A DNA stretch of 64,000 nucleotides from Parvularculaceae bacterium (lineage in GTDB: Bacteria; Pseudomonadota; Alphaproteobacteria; Caulobacterales; Parvularculaceae). Position 1 is the first letter of the stretch, and each line of letters starts with the position of its first letter. The notes under the pieces are model-generated. The model saw only the letters and a program-made list of their open reading frames with translations, was not told the DNA's origin and did no database searches. Positions 52,320 to 61,825 of the stretch are shown here, in pieces. Location of the stretch: NCBI GenBank assembly GCA_013389105.1, contig JACADZ010000022.1, positions 124,001 through 188,000 of the forward strand, in the 5' to 3' direction. A program made the translations under genes and the position numbers.

Positions 52320-53663
52320 TTGCAGCGAGTGTCAAAATTTGTTTTTTTGTGGGCGCTGCTTTCCTCTTGCCTCGTGCGGACATTTGTATCGACCGTATCG
52401 GCGTCTGAAGATGCGAAATTCTGCGATCGCTATCGAGAGGTTTCAATAGGCGCGATTCTGGAAGGCTCGGACCCTTTTGCGCTTAGGTGCGCGCTGGCAG
52501 GTAAACTTGGCGACCGAGCGTTAACTGCCGACCAGGCTCTCGCCGCTGAAACGCTGCTGAATCTCTTTGAGGTCAATAATGGCGCGGGCATAGTCGGCGC
52601 ACTTCGCTATCTGGAGGGACGCGCCGAAAGCTCGGATACACTATGCAACAAGATTTCCCGGGAACTGCGCCGGGCATATCTCCTTGAGGGCAATTACGCC
52701 GCTTACGTCCGCCTGCGCGCCGCTTCGTGTTCTGAAATGGCGCAAGCGGTTCAGGGCATCCGTTCGGGCCCAAAGCAATCGACCAAGGCCTCTCGCATTG
52801 GCGTCCAAGCCCGCCTGAAACTCAAAACGCTCCCAACCGGACATCGCTTCGTGGAAGCTACCGCGGCTGATACTGCGATTGAGATGATCATCGACACTGG
52901 CAGTGAAGTGTCGCTCGTTCCGCGCTCACTGGCGCAAGAGCTTGGTTTTCAGCGCCTTGGCGCGGAGCAAGGCGTCGCGGTCAGTCTATCAGGTAATTTT
53001 TCCGGGTACTTTGCACTGTCTCCTGTTCTTCAGCTGGGCGAAATGACTGTGGAACACTTGATCTTCTTTGTCATTGACGATGATCCGAAGACGCGCAAAT
53101 TTTTTGGCGATCGGCCGGTTCTCGGTCTTAACGCCCTGATCGCGGCGGGAGGCGCGACTTTCCTGGGAAGGGAAGATGCGTTGATTCTCGGGCGGCCTGC
53201 GAAATCGCAACGCTGCTGGCGCAATCGCGATGAGATGTTCATAATGAATGGCCGTCCCTATCTGACGGCGCACTTCGAAACCGGCCCCGCCTTGGCGTTT
53301 TTCGATACCGGCATCAATTATAACGCGGGTTTTGCGCCGCCCGTCGGCTTCTATGCTGATGAGTTGCGTGTCATAAGCCATTCTGGTTTCTATGCGCCGA
53401 ATGACAATGCTCTCATCCAGGGTGGGACATTTACAGGGGTGCGGCGCGCCCGCTTTTCGCTTGCGGAACAAGAGCTGACCATTCGGGACTTGCCGATATT
53501 TCGGCTCAAGGCTGGCGGCAAGCTCGGTGCCACGTTGTGGCTGGGTGCGCCGCTGGTCGAGCGACTAGACGTTTTGATGCTCGATTTTGAAAGCATGACT
53601 TTTTCGGTCGAGAAGAAGCAGAGCGAGATTTCGGCCGCTTGCCTGCAATTTGCAGCCGACTGA
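52320..53663 (+). CDS. Secreted protein with two retropepsin-like aspartic protease lobes
   Basis: A 447-residue exported protein. The leader has an N-terminal hydrophobic run (FVFLWALLSSC) and a Cys-containing 150-residue region. Then come two aspartic-protease-like units: IIDTGSEVSLVP (DTG at 192-194) with a hydrophobic-Gly strand at VLGLNALI (267-), and AFFDTGINYNAG (DTG at 329-331) with LWLGAPLVERLDVLMLDF. Retropepsins normally dimerise with one DTG per chain; two in a chain could form one pepsin-like site. TTG 52320 is the start, with AAGGAGGA 8 bases upstream. Moderately lower G+C than the flanks. Active status is unproven. Confidence 0.8.
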   Translation: MQRVSKFVFLWALLSSCLVRTFVSTVSASEDAKFCDRYREVSIGAILEGSDPFALRCALAGKLGDRALTADQALAAETLLNLFEVNNGAGIVGALRYLEGRAESSDTLCNKISRELRRAYLLEGNYAAYVRLRAASCSEMAQAVQGIRSGPKQSTKASRIGVQARLKLKTLPTGHRFVEATAADTAIEMIIDTGSEVSLVPRSLAQELGFQRLGAEQGVAVSLSGNFSGYFALSPVLQLGEMTVEHLIFFVIDDDPKTRKFFGDRPVLGLNALIAAGGATFLGREDALILGRPAKSQRCWRNRDEMFIMNGRPYLTAHFETGPALAFFDTGINYNAGFAPPVGFYADELRVISHSGFYAPNDNALIQGGTFTGVRRARFSLAEQELTIRDLPIFRLKAGGKLGATLWLGAPLVERLDVLMLDFESMTFSVEKKQSEISAACLQFAAD

Positions 53664-53741
53664 AACGATCTCGTTGTTGATTGGAGTACAGAATACATGA
53701 AGCGCTGTGATCGCTTCATGCCAGCCGGAGCGTTTCAGACT

Positions 53742-54458
53742 TCATTCCCGCCGCAGAATCCGTTCCGTCAGTAGATTGCCCCACCACGATCCCATAAATT
53801 CGCGCTTCAGGGCGACGGGGTCGTAGGCGGGGCTCTCCGCCCACGCCATGAAGGCGTCGACATCGGCGAGCGACACGCCAGCGGTGCGGGCATGTTCGAG
53901 GTAGCGCTCGAGCGCATAGTCGATGACGCCGGTCTTGCCCTGCCGCACATGGCCGTAGCGGAATGACAGCTGCTGGCGCATCGCCTCATCGAGCGCAACG
54001 CCTTCTTCGAAAAAGAGGTAGAGGGTTGCGGCGATGCCGACGCGGTCCGCGCCGGACTTGCAGTGCATCAGGGCCGGATACTCGATCTCGCCGAACAGGG
54101 CGCGCAGGCGCTTCAAGAACTCCTTGGGCGGCGCCTCGCGCGAGAAAGCCCGCAAGGGAATGTGGCGCACGCGGGCCTTCGCGCAGGCCTCCTCTTCAAG
54201 GAAGAGAAAGCCGCTGGGCTTGTCGCCGCGCAGGTTGACGATCGTTCTGACGCCGCGCGCCGCCCAGCGCGCGATCTCCGCCGGCGAGGGCTGGTGCGAA
54301 CGCCAGAGCTTGCCGGGCGCGACCTCATGGACGTTGCGGTGGAACAGCCGGATCAGTCCGTGATCGGCGAACATGAGCTCGCGCACCGCGCGGCGGCGGC
54401 CGGCTTCGGTCGCGAAGTCCTCGCGCGTAAGGGGCTTGCCCTCAGTGATCGTCGCCAT
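53742..54458 (-). CDS. Protein tyrosine phosphatase-like protein
   Basis: A 238-residue phosphatase of the dual-specificity/DSP-PTP type. The CX5R loop is HCKSGADRVG, and the general-acid region lies in the preceding EAPPKEF-type stretch; NLRGDKPSG is typical of bacterial DSP-like proteins. ATG 54458 overlaps the end of DUF4170 by 17 bases, so both are co-translated. It may act on phosphotyrosine or on a phosphoinositide/sugar. The frame to 54581 has no coding character. Confidence 0.85.
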   Translation of the reverse strand: MATITEGKPLTREDFATEAGRRRAVRELMFADHGLIRLFHRNVHEVAPGKLWRSHQPSPAEIARWAARGVRTIVNLRGDKPSGFLFLEEEACAKARVRHIPLRAFSREAPPKEFLKRLRALFGEIEYPALMHCKSGADRVGIAATLYLFFEEGVALDEAMRQQLSFRYGHVRQGKTGVIDYALERYLEHARTAGVSLADVDAFMAWAESPAYDPVALKREFMGSWWGNLLTERILRRE

Positions 54459-54729
54459 CGGGATCAAGCAGCCGATGTAGGTGCACGATGAAATAGCGCA
54501 TATGCGCATTGTCGATCGTCGCCTGCGCCTTCGCGCGCCAGGCGCGTTCGGCCTCCGCATAGTTCGGATATAGGCCGACAATGTCCACCGCGGAGAGGTC
54601 TCGGAATTCGGTTCCGTCGAGATCCTTGAGTTCTCCGCCCAGAACGAGATGCAGGAGCTGTTTTGCCGCCGGGGCCGGCTTGGCGGTTTTTGTTTTCGAC
54701 TTGGCGGTTGATTTTGCTGCCTTGGCCAT
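54442..54729 (-). CDS. DUF4170 family protein
   Basis: A 95-residue alphaproteobacterial protein with a Lys/Ala-rich N-terminal tail and the conserved core HLVLGGELKDLDG, VDIVGLYPNYAEAERAWRA and RYFIVHLHRLLDP. No function is known. It overlaps the phosphatase gene and lies 16 bases after pmbA, in the same minus-strand run. Confidence 0.85.
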   Translation of the reverse strand: MAKAAKSTAKSKTKTAKPAPAAKQLLHLVLGGELKDLDGTEFRDLSAVDIVGLYPNYAEAERAWRAKAQATIDNAHMRYFIVHLHRLLDPDGDDH

Positions 54730-54745
54730 GAGCGCTCCGGGTGGG

Positions 54746-56089
54746 TCAGTCGCCGGCGATGGTCATCTCGCCGACGAGAAGCGACGGCGCGTTGACGGCG
54801 CCCGTGAATTCAAGATCGTCGGCGGGAACGAGCGACTTGAACATGTCGAGGATATTGCCTGCGACCGTGATCTCGCTGACGGCGTGCGCGATGGCGCCGT
54901 TCTCGAACCAGAAGCCGGCGCAGCCGACGGAGTAGTCGCCGGTGTTGGAGTTGACCTGAGGCCCGAACATGTCGGTGACGAGGAGGCCCTTGCCGGCCTG
55001 CGCCATCAGCGCCGCCCGCGAAACCCGTCCGTTTTCGAGGTAGAGATTCGTCGGGCCCGACCCTGGCGGTCCGCCGACGCCGCGCGTTGCGCGCCCATTG
55101 GTCGCGAGCTTGAGCTGGCGCGCCTGCGAAGAGTTCATGATCCAGTCGGCGAGCACGCCGTCGTCGATGAGCTTTATCACGCCGGCCGCGACGCCCTCGC
55201 CGTCGAAGGGGCGCGATCCATGGCCGCGCTTCATATGCGGATCGTCGATGACGTTGACGCCGCGCGGAAAGACGGCGGCGCCCTTCTTGTCTTTGAGGAA
55301 TGAAACGCCGCGCGCGATGGCCGCGCCGTTCGCGGCGCCGGCTAACGTGGAAAGCAGGGAGCCGGAGAGACGTCGGTCGTAAATGACCGGCGCGGTCTGG
55401 CTCTTGATCCGTCTCGGGGACAACCGCTCGACCGCCCGAGCCCCCGCGCGCGCGCCGATCGCCTCAGGCTCGCGCAGGTCGGCGACGTATCTCTTCGAGT
55501 CCCAATCGTAATCGCGCTCCATGCCGTTGGCGTCCTCGGCGATCACGGTGACGGAGAGCGAGTGGTGGGATCCGCGAGAGACGCCGAAGAACCCGCTCGA
55601 CGTCGCGAACCACTTCGCGCCCTCGCCATAGCTGGCGCCGGCGCTGTCGGAGTTGACGACGCCCGTGACGGCGAGCGCCGCCTCTTCGCAGGCGGCCGCG
55701 CGCTGTTTCAGCATCGAAGTGTCGGGCTCTGCAAAGTCGCCGGCTTCAAGATCGGGAAAAGGCGGCTTCGCGAGTCGATCGACGGGCGCGAGGCCGCAAT
55801 AAGGGTCCTCAGGCGCCGTCTTCGCCATGGCCGCGCAGCGCTCGACTAGCTCGGCGAGGGCGGGCTTGGAGAAATCAGTCGTGGAAACCGACGCCTGTCG
55901 CTTGCCCGTCAGAATGCGCAAACCGAGGTCCCGGCCTTCGGAGCGCTCGACGTCCTCAAGCTTGCCGAGCCGCCAGGTGACGCCGGACGAGACCGAACGG
56001 TAGATGACGGCGTCGGCTGCATCGGCGCCGGCGCGCCGGGCGGATGCGATCAGGTGGTCAAGAATGATCTGGGCGTCGCTGTCGTTCAT
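54746..56089 (-). CDS. pmbA: TldE/PmbA-type metallopeptidase subunit
   Basis: A 447-residue TldD/PmbA-family protein. The TldD/PmbA pair forms a protease that matures peptides such as microcin B17 and clears others. N-terminal AGADAADAVIYRSVSSGVTW, YGEGAKWFATSSGFFG and C-terminal GCAGFWFENGAIAHAVSEITVAG are typical of PmbA. PmbA lacks the zinc HExxxH of TldD, as here. tldD is not in the window. ATG 56089. Confidence 0.92.
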   Translation of the reverse strand: MNDSDAQIILDHLIASARRAGADAADAVIYRSVSSGVTWRLGKLEDVERSEGRDLGLRILTGKRQASVSTTDFSKPALAELVERCAAMAKTAPEDPYCGLAPVDRLAKPPFPDLEAGDFAEPDTSMLKQRAAACEEAALAVTGVVNSDSAGASYGEGAKWFATSSGFFGVSRGSHHSLSVTVIAEDANGMERDYDWDSKRYVADLREPEAIGARAGARAVERLSPRRIKSQTAPVIYDRRLSGSLLSTLAGAANGAAIARGVSFLKDKKGAAVFPRGVNVIDDPHMKRGHGSRPFDGEGVAAGVIKLIDDGVLADWIMNSSQARQLKLATNGRATRGVGGPPGSGPTNLYLENGRVSRAALMAQAGKGLLVTDMFGPQVNSNTGDYSVGCAGFWFENGAIAHAVSEITVAGNILDMFKSLVPADDLEFTGAVNAPSLLVGEMTIAGD

Positions 56090-56162
56090 GCGCGCGAAAT
56101 AGAGGGTGCGGCACGATGATGCAACGCCGGCGGCTTTGACCGGTTCAGCGCGGCGTTTCTGG

Positions 56163-56804
56163 TTAGACTTCCCGCGCCGCCCCCTCGCCCCATTCCTTCA
56201 TGGCGGGCAGCGCGAACATCATGTCGCGCCATTCGGCGGCGCGCGGCGGCAGCGCCACCGGACCATAGGTGACGAAGCGCGAGACGACCGGCGCGTACAT
56301 GGCGTCGGCGATCGAAAAGCGGCCGAACAGGAACGGGCCGCCACCGCTTTCCTTCTCGCCCCAGCGCGCGCGTGCGCCTTCCCAGATGGCTGCAATCCGC
56401 GCGATGTCGGCCCTGACCGCGTCGGGCTGGATGTGACGCATCCCCTGCCGCGAGAAGTTCATCGGCCATACCGTGCGCAGGGCGGAAAAGCCCGAATGCA
56501 TCTCCGCCGAGATCGCGCGCGCCTCGGCGCGTGCGGCCTTGTCCTCAGGCCAGAGTCGCTTTTCGGGAAAGCTCTCGGCGAGATACTCGGCGATGGCGAG
56601 CGAGTCCCATATCGCCGTCTCACCGTCGACGAGGCAGGGCACCAGCCCTGTCGGGGCGTGCTTTAGCATCTCCGAGCGCGTCTCGGGGCGGCCGAAGCGA
56701 ATCATATTCTCCGTAAACGGAATTCCGGCCTGCTTGAGGAGGAGCCAGGGACGCAGCGACCATGAGGAGAGATTCTTGTCGCCGATGTGCAGGGTCATGG
56801 TCAC
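56163..56804 (-). CDS. Glutathione S-transferase family protein
   Basis: A 213-residue GST: thioredoxin-like N-terminal part with the catalytic Ser region NLSSWSLRPWLLLKQ, cis-Pro in LVPCL, the ES/SLAIAEYL glutathione site, and a helical C-terminus with FSIADAMYAPVV. Substrate unknown. The start is GTG 56804, overlapping the upstream amidotransferase stop (GTGA); ATG 56798 is an alternative. Confidence 0.88.
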   Translation of the reverse strand: MTMTLHIGDKNLSSWSLRPWLLLKQAGIPFTENMIRFGRPETRSEMLKHAPTGLVPCLVDGETAIWDSLAIAEYLAESFPEKRLWPEDKAARAEARAISAEMHSGFSALRTVWPMNFSRQGMRHIQPDAVRADIARIAAIWEGARARWGEKESGGGPFLFGRFSIADAMYAPVVSRFVTYGPVALPPRAAEWRDMMFALPAMKEWGEGAAREV

Positions 56805-57535
56805 GGGGCGCGTCCTTCGAAAAATGCGGCGATCCAGCCGCTAAGGAGATCGCTGTCGGTTCGCCGGGTCAACAAGGAGGCCCGGGCCGCGTCATAGAGG
56901 CCTTGCGCGAAGCGCTCCTTGCGCAGGTCGAGCAGGGCCCGCGCGTATTCCGCCGAAAACTCCGGATGCATTTGGAACGACACGGCCGGCCCCTGCGCGT
57001 AGGAGAGCGCCGCATGCGGGCAGAAATCCGACGCCGCCAGCGTGCGGGCGCCCGGCGGCGGCGAGACGACCTGGTCCTGATGCGAGGCGACGCAGGCGAT
57101 GCGCGCCGCCGCGGGCCGCATCCAGTCTTCCACGCCGCGAACCTCATAGTCATGGACGCCGACGCCCCAGCCTTTTTCAGATGTTTCGACCCGGCCGCCG
57201 AACGCCTCGGCCATCAGTTGATGGCCGAAACAAATCCCCACGCTCGGCCGGCGCGCCGATGCAGCGCGCCGCACCAGGTCCTTCAGCGGCTCGATCCAGG
57301 GATGGCCCTCATAGACCGCAGCCGGCGAGCCGGTGATGAGGAGCCCGTCAAACTCGGCCGGCGCCGGCAGGATCGGGTCCGGCGCCGCCTTGATGGCGAC
57401 AAAGCTGAGGCGACGGGAATGGGGCGCGAGCAGCCGCTCAAGCATGCGCGGATAATCGCCATGAGCGGCGATGAGCGCCGCCGGCGGCGCCCCGGTTTCA
57501 AGGATGGCGATGCGCAAAGCTCGACGATTCCTCAC
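56801..57535 (-). CDS. Class I glutamine amidotransferase-like protein
   Basis: A 244-residue free-standing GATase1-like protein resembling the GMP-synthase amidotransferase domain. The nucleophile elbow is VGICFGHQLMAEAFGG, and the His/Glu pair lies in SFQMHPEFSAEYA. Standalone members are often of unknown partner; glutaminase on a carrier or gamma-glutamyl hydrolysis (PuuD-type) are possible. Start GTG 57535 has no clear ribosome site; TTG 57517 is possible. Coupled to the GST gene. Confidence 0.85.
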   Translation of the reverse strand: MRNRRALRIAILETGAPPAALIAAHGDYPRMLERLLAPHSRRLSFVAIKAAPDPILPAPAEFDGLLITGSPAAVYEGHPWIEPLKDLVRRAASARRPSVGICFGHQLMAEAFGGRVETSEKGWGVGVHDYEVRGVEDWMRPAAARIACVASHQDQVVSPPPGARTLAASDFCPHAALSYAQGPAVSFQMHPEFSAEYARALLDLRKERFAQGLYDAARASLLTRRTDSDLLSGWIAAFFEGRAP

Positions 57536-57542
57536 AAGGAAA

Positions 57543-57569
57543 GCGCCCGCGCTCGGCGCGCGGGCGCTC
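57543..57569 (-). terminator. Terminator after the small lipoprotein gene
   Basis: AGCGCCCGCGC and GCGCGGGCGCT form an 11-bp perfect stem with a five-base loop; on the minus strand it is followed by TTTCCTTGT. It lies 22 bases after the lipoprotein stop. Confidence 0.6.
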
Positions 57570-57591
57570 CATCAAACTCGGTCGGCTGGCG

Positions 57592-58134
57592 TCAGAACAG
57601 ATCGATCGCCTTGCCCGGATTGGATTTGTCGTAGGCCTCCACGGCGTTGATGAAGCCCTGGACGTAGTGAGACGGCGCGGAGGCCGACATCGAGCCGTCC
57701 TGGCCTTTTAGCGTCACTTTGAGGCCGCTGGTCTTGGCGGCAGCGATGGAATTGGCGTCGAGCTTTACGGCGACCATCTCATCGACGCGGCAGTTTTTGG
57801 CGTAGGCGCGGCACGATGTTCCGGCGCGGCCCATGGGGACCGCATGAAGCGTCGCGCCGGTGCTATCGGTCGCCTCCTTGACGCCGGCAACGTCGGACGC
57901 AAGTTCGAGCTTGTAGGACCAAGCGCCGTCGAGGCTGCGGGTTCCCGACAGGAGCCAGGTTTTGCCATTGGCTGTCATCGTCGGCCCTTTAGCCGTCACG
58001 ACGCCGGACATTTCTTCCTTGAACTTGGTCTGAGATTCGACTTGACCTGCCGTAGTCAAGGCCGGCGACCCCGGTTGGACCGAGGCGCACGCCGCCAAAG
58101 CCAGCGTTGCAAGGCTGGCGACCAGAATTCTCAT
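57592..58134 (-). CDS. Lipoprotein, hypothetical
   Basis: A 180-residue lipoprotein with signal RILVASLATLALAAC (lipobox LAAC). The mature part is rich in Lys, Ala, Ser and Thr, with two more cysteines (SCRAYAKNC) that could form a disulphide. I do not recognise a family. ATG 58134 has GAGGAAG just upstream; the frame continues back without coding character. Followed by a strong hairpin terminator. Confidence 0.7.
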   Translation of the reverse strand: MRILVASLATLALAACASVQPGSPALTTAGQVESQTKFKEEMSGVVTAKGPTMTANGKTWLLSGTRSLDGAWSYKLELASDVAGVKEATDSTGATLHAVPMGRAGTSCRAYAKNCRVDEMVAVKLDANSIAAAKTSGLKVTLKGQDGSMSASAPSHYVQGFINAVEAYDKSNPGKAIDLF

Positions 58135-58448
58135 GACTTCCTCACCCCTAAAATCCCGGACCACTATGGCCCTCGGGACGCCTTTTTAACCATGGGTGCG
58201 GCCAGGGGAGCAACAATAGGCTTGCACGTGGCTGCTCGGGAATTGGCGGGGGGCGCGGCATGGCGGCAACACGGTGACAATTACGCAACAAGCTCACGGG
58301 TTTGACATCTTCACCAAGTGGGTTTGTTGACTCCGGAAGGGCTTCGTAAAATTGTAATAAGTAGACAGGCGGATTTTGGGGCAGGCGAGGGCGACAGACC
58401 CTCCGCGTCAGTTTTCGCCGGGCAAGCAGGGAACAGAGGGCTCATATC
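58135..58448. other. Divergent intergenic region before the TonB receptor
   Basis: The 314-base gap holds TTAACCAT (58186-58193), a CtrA half-site-like octamer, and two TTGAC-type -35 candidates for the receptor: TTGACA at 58302-58307, and TTGACT at 58327-58332 with TGTAAT further on (58353-58358, spacing 20). None is a full promoter match. No Fur box was found. Confidence 0.3.
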
Positions 58449-61400
58449 ATGAGAAAGACCAAGCGCGCGTTCGCGTTGCGTGCATTTCTGGCGGCGAGCG
58501 TGTCGACCGTCGCCATGACGTCGTTTGCGGTCGCGCAAGACCCGGCGGACGATGAGGAAGAGGCGGCAAAGGACGAAATCGTCGTCACAGGTTCTCGTAT
58601 CGGCCGCGGCGCGCTCGACGCGCCCCAGCCCCTGCAGCAGTTCACGGGAGAGGACATCACGCTGTCGGGCGAACCGAACATCGTCGACTACCTCGCCGAC
58701 GTCCCGGCCCTGCAAGGCTCCACTGTTCCGGAAGACACCACGGGCGCCGGTCTCGGCGACGGCGGCCTGTCGCTCCTCAACCTGCGCCAGCTCGGCTCGG
58801 CCCGCACCCTCGTTCTGGTCGACGGCCGCCGGCATGTCGGGGCCAACCCGGGCACATCCTCGGTCGACGTCGACTCGATCCCGCGGCTTCTCATTGAGAG
58901 CGTCGATGTCGTCACCGGCGCGAACTCCGCCGTCTACGGCGCGGACGCCGTGTCCGGCGTCGTCAACTTCGTTCTCAAGGACGACTTTGAAGGGCTGACG
59001 GTCGATGCGGCCGGCGCGTCGATCGCTCAAGGCTTCGAGGGCTACAACTATCGCGCCTCGCTGCTCGCCGGCAAAAATTTGTTCGACGACCGGATGAACA
59101 TCTATGTCGCCGCGGAATATGAAAACAGCGACGAAATCAAGCAGGGCCAGCTCGACCTCGACATCGCGGATTCGCGGCTAGTCAACGTCGATCTCGACTT
59201 CACCGGTCAGATCAACGACGGAGTCCTCGACAACGTGGCCGTCTTCGGCAATTTGCGCACGATCTCGCGTCCGACGGGCGGCATCTTCACCCTCGGCCAC
59301 GACATCCGGCAGAACGGCATCCAGAACAACGTCAACGTGCCGTTCGTCTCGTGCTCTACGACGAGCGTGACCTCCGGCAACTGCTTCATTATCGACCCGC
59401 CCTTCTCGTCGCTGTTCGGTCCGGGCGGCACGGTCATTACGCCGAACTACGGCACCTTCCGCTCGCCGACCGGTTCGCTGCGAACCCTGGTCCAGAACGG
59501 CTCGGGCGATCCGTTCTCGCTGTTCCAGGCATCCCAGCTTCCGGAAGCCGAAGCCATGCGCTTCCAGGCGGGCATGAAATTTGAGCTGACGAACAACATC
59601 GAGTTCTTCGCCGAAGGCAAATATGTCGATGAAGACGTGCTGGACAACTTCCAGCCGGCCTTCTTCGACGTTCAGTTCGAAACCACCGGCGTTGCGCCGA
59701 CGTCGCTGACGGCGCCGAACCAAGATACGTTCGCCTTCCCGCAGCCCGGCGGGTTCCTGACGTCGCTCAACCAGTTCCGTCTGCGGATCTTCAACACGCC
59801 CGGCAACGTCAACCCGCTGATTCCCGCCTCGATCGTCTCGGCGATCGCCGCGAACACGCGGACGACCTACGCGTCGAACACCTGCTCGCCCGACCCCGTC
59901 ACCGGTCTTTGCACCAACCCGCTGTTCTACACGCCGACGGGCTCTGTCGCGTTCCCGGTCGGCCAGATCCGCGTATTCACGACCGATTACGGCGATCGCC
60001 CGCAGGACCTTAACCGCACCACCTATCGTGCGGTCGGCGGCTTCCGCGGCTCGATGGATCAGTTCGGCTTCATCGACAACATGAACTGGGAAGTCGGCTA
60101 CACCTACGGCTCGGTCAGCGATGAGAACCGCGAATTCGGAACGATCGACGTGTTCCGGTTCGCCAACTCGCTCGACGTCGTGCCGAACACAGCCGCGACC
60201 CCGAGCCTCGGGCCGGTCGGCACGCCGGTTTGCCGCGTCAAGGTGCTGGCGGCCCTCGGCCTTTTCGGCTTCAGCCCGACCGATCCATATGTGGCGGAAT
60301 GTATTCCCGGCAGCCTCTTCGGCGCGGGCGGCCTCACCCCAACGGCTCCCTACGTCCTGACGGATCTCGGCCGCACCAACAAGAACGCCCAGCATGACGT
60401 TCTGGCGTTCATGTCCGGCGACCTGTTCGATCTCTGGGGCGCCGGCCCCGTGCAGTTCTCGCTCGGCGGCGAATGGCGTCGTGAATCGACGCAAGGGACG
60501 GTCGACTATGCGCCGACCGATCCGCGCACGCTGTTCGCCAATACCGGCCTCGACTTCCCGAAGACCTCGTTCGGCGTGAAGGAAGGCTTCTTCGAAGCCC
60601 GGATCCCGCTTCTTGCCGACAGCTTCATCGCGCAGAGCCTCGAAGTCGGCGGCGCGGTCCGCGTCTCGGATTATTCCTCGATCGGAACCACGACGACGTG
60701 GAACACCAACGCAGTGTGGGAATGGAACGACCAGGTGACGCTGCGCGGCACCTACGGCGTCGCCGTTCGCGCGCCGAACCTGTCGGAACTGTTCTCGCCG
60801 CCGGGCCAGACCTTCCTGCAGATCACCGACCCCTGCTCGCAGCCGGTCATTCTCGGGACGGTCGATGCGACCATCCGGAACAACCGCATCGCCAACTGCG
60901 CGGCGCAGGGCATTCCGAACACCTATGTAGACCCGAACCCGGGCTCGTCGAACGCCGGACAGCAGGGCGGCAACTCCCTCCTGAAGGCTGAAAAGTCCCG
61001 GAGCTGGACGGCGAGCCTGATCTACCAGCCGGAATGGCTCGACCGCTTCTCGATGGTCGTCGATTTCTACGGGATCGAGATCACTGACGCGATCGCCAAC
61101 CCGTCGATCCAGGCCCTCGTCAACGGCTGCTATGACGGCACCAGTCTCAACGCCAACTTCTGCAGCCTGTTCACGCGCGATCCTGGGACCTTCGAGATCA
61201 ACTTCTTCAACCTCTCGCCGGTCAACTTCCAGGCCCTGAAGGCGCGCGGCATCGACTACGCCTTCAAGTTCGGCTTCGACCTCGCCGACGACTGGGGTCA
61301 GGGCGGCTTGATCCCCGGCTCGATCGACTTCAGCCTGCGCGGCTCTTATGTCATGCACCGCGTCGACTTCGTGAACGTGTCCGATCCGAACGATCAGACC

Positions 61401-61748
61401 GAACTCGACGGCACGGTCAATTTCCCCAAGAACCGGTTCCTCGTCACTACGGCGTGGAATTACGGCAAGTTCCGCCTTGCGCACGACCTCGACTACTTCA
61501 CGAGCCAGGACTTCGAGGAGGCCGAATCCTACATCGGCAACGAAGACTCCGGCTTGCAAGTCTACCGCAAGACGGGTTCGTGGACCCAGCACGACCTCAC
61601 GGCCAGCTACGAGTTCAACGACAACTTCTCGTTCCGCGCGGGCGTCGTGAACCTGTTCGACAACGAGCCGCCGCTGCGCGTGCTCTACAACGACCTCTGG
61701 GATCTCTGGGGCCGCCGCTACTTCATCGGCGCGACCGCGAACTTCTGA
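58449..61748 (+). CDS. TonB-dependent outer-membrane receptor
   Basis: A 1,099-residue receptor importing large substrates across the outer membrane using proton-motive force via TonB. It has a signal peptide ([20 protein letters not shown] with cleavage after FAVAQ), a TonB-box-like DEIVVTGSR, a plug domain (about residues 55-200: [48 protein letters not shown]) and a beta-barrel ending in the terminal Phe of IGATANF. The barrel is long. It belongs to the oligotroph-type receptors without adjacent transporters, so the substrate is unclear. Confidence 0.93.
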   Translation: MRKTKRAFALRAFLAASVSTVAMTSFAVAQDPADDEEEAAKDEIVVTGSRIGRGALDAPQPLQQFTGEDITLSGEPNIVDYLADVPALQGSTVPEDTTGAGLGDGGLSLLNLRQLGSARTLVLVDGRRHVGANPGTSSVDVDSIPRLLIESVDVVTGANSAVYGADAVSGVVNFVLKDDFEGLTVDAAGASIAQGFEGYNYRASLLAGKNLFDDRMNIYVAAEYENSDEIKQGQLDLDIADSRLVNVDLDFTGQINDGVLDNVAVFGNLRTISRPTGGIFTLGHDIRQNGIQNNVNVPFVSCSTTSVTSGNCFIIDPPFSSLFGPGGTVITPNYGTFRSPTGSLRTLVQNGSGDPFSLFQASQLPEAEAMRFQAGMKFELTNNIEFFAEGKYVDEDVLDNFQPAFFDVQFETTGVAPTSLTAPNQDTFAFPQPGGFLTSLNQFRLRIFNTPGNVNPLIPASIVSAIAANTRTTYASNTCSPDPVTGLCTNPLFYTPTGSVAFPVGQIRVFTTDYGDRPQDLNRTTYRAVGGFRGSMDQFGFIDNMNWEVGYTYGSVSDENREFGTIDVFRFANSLDVVPNTAATPSLGPVGTPVCRVKVLAALGLFGFSPTDPYVAECIPGSLFGAGGLTPTAPYVLTDLGRTNKNAQHDVLAFMSGDLFDLWGAGPVQFSLGGEWRRESTQGTVDYAPTDPRTLFANTGLDFPKTSFGVKEGFFEARIPLLADSFIAQSLEVGGAVRVSDYSSIGTTTTWNTNAVWEWNDQVTLRGTYGVAVRAPNLSELFSPPGQTFLQITDPCSQPVILGTVDATIRNNRIANCAAQGIPNTYVDPNPGSSNAGQQGGNSLLKAEKSRSWTASLIYQPEWLDRFSMVVDFYGIEITDAIANPSIQALVNGCYDGTSLNANFCSLFTRDPGTFEINFFNLSPVNFQALKARGIDYAFKFGFDLADDWGQGGLIPGSIDFSLRGSYVMHRVDFVNVSDPNDQTELDGTVNFPKNRFLVTTAWNYGKFRLAHDLDYFTSQDFEEAESYIGNEDSGLQVYRKTGSWTQHDLTASYEFNDNFSFRAGVVNLFDNEPPLRVLYNDLWDLWGRRYFIGATANF

Positions 61749-61768
61749 TCGGTCGTCCGAAGACTTCG

Positions 61769-61800
61769 GAAAGGGCCCCGCGCGGGGCCCTTTCTTTTTT
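61769..61800 (+). terminator. Strong intrinsic terminator of the TonB receptor
   Basis: GAAAGGGCCCCGC and GCGGGGCCCTTTC form a 26-base perfect palindrome directly followed by TTTTTT, 20 bases past the receptor stop. Confidence 0.92.
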
Positions 61801-61825
61801 GCGGACGGGGGCTAAGAGCCTCCCC

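Noticed and set aside
52297-52320. ATG 52297 as a start of the two-DTG protein
   Set aside because: It is in another frame, which stops after a few dozen codons; the TTG at 52320 has AAGGAGGA at proper distance.
59178-61592. Open frame of about 800 codons antisense to the TonB receptor
   Set aside because: No signal, domain or ribosome site; composition is a mirror of the G+C-rich coding strand.
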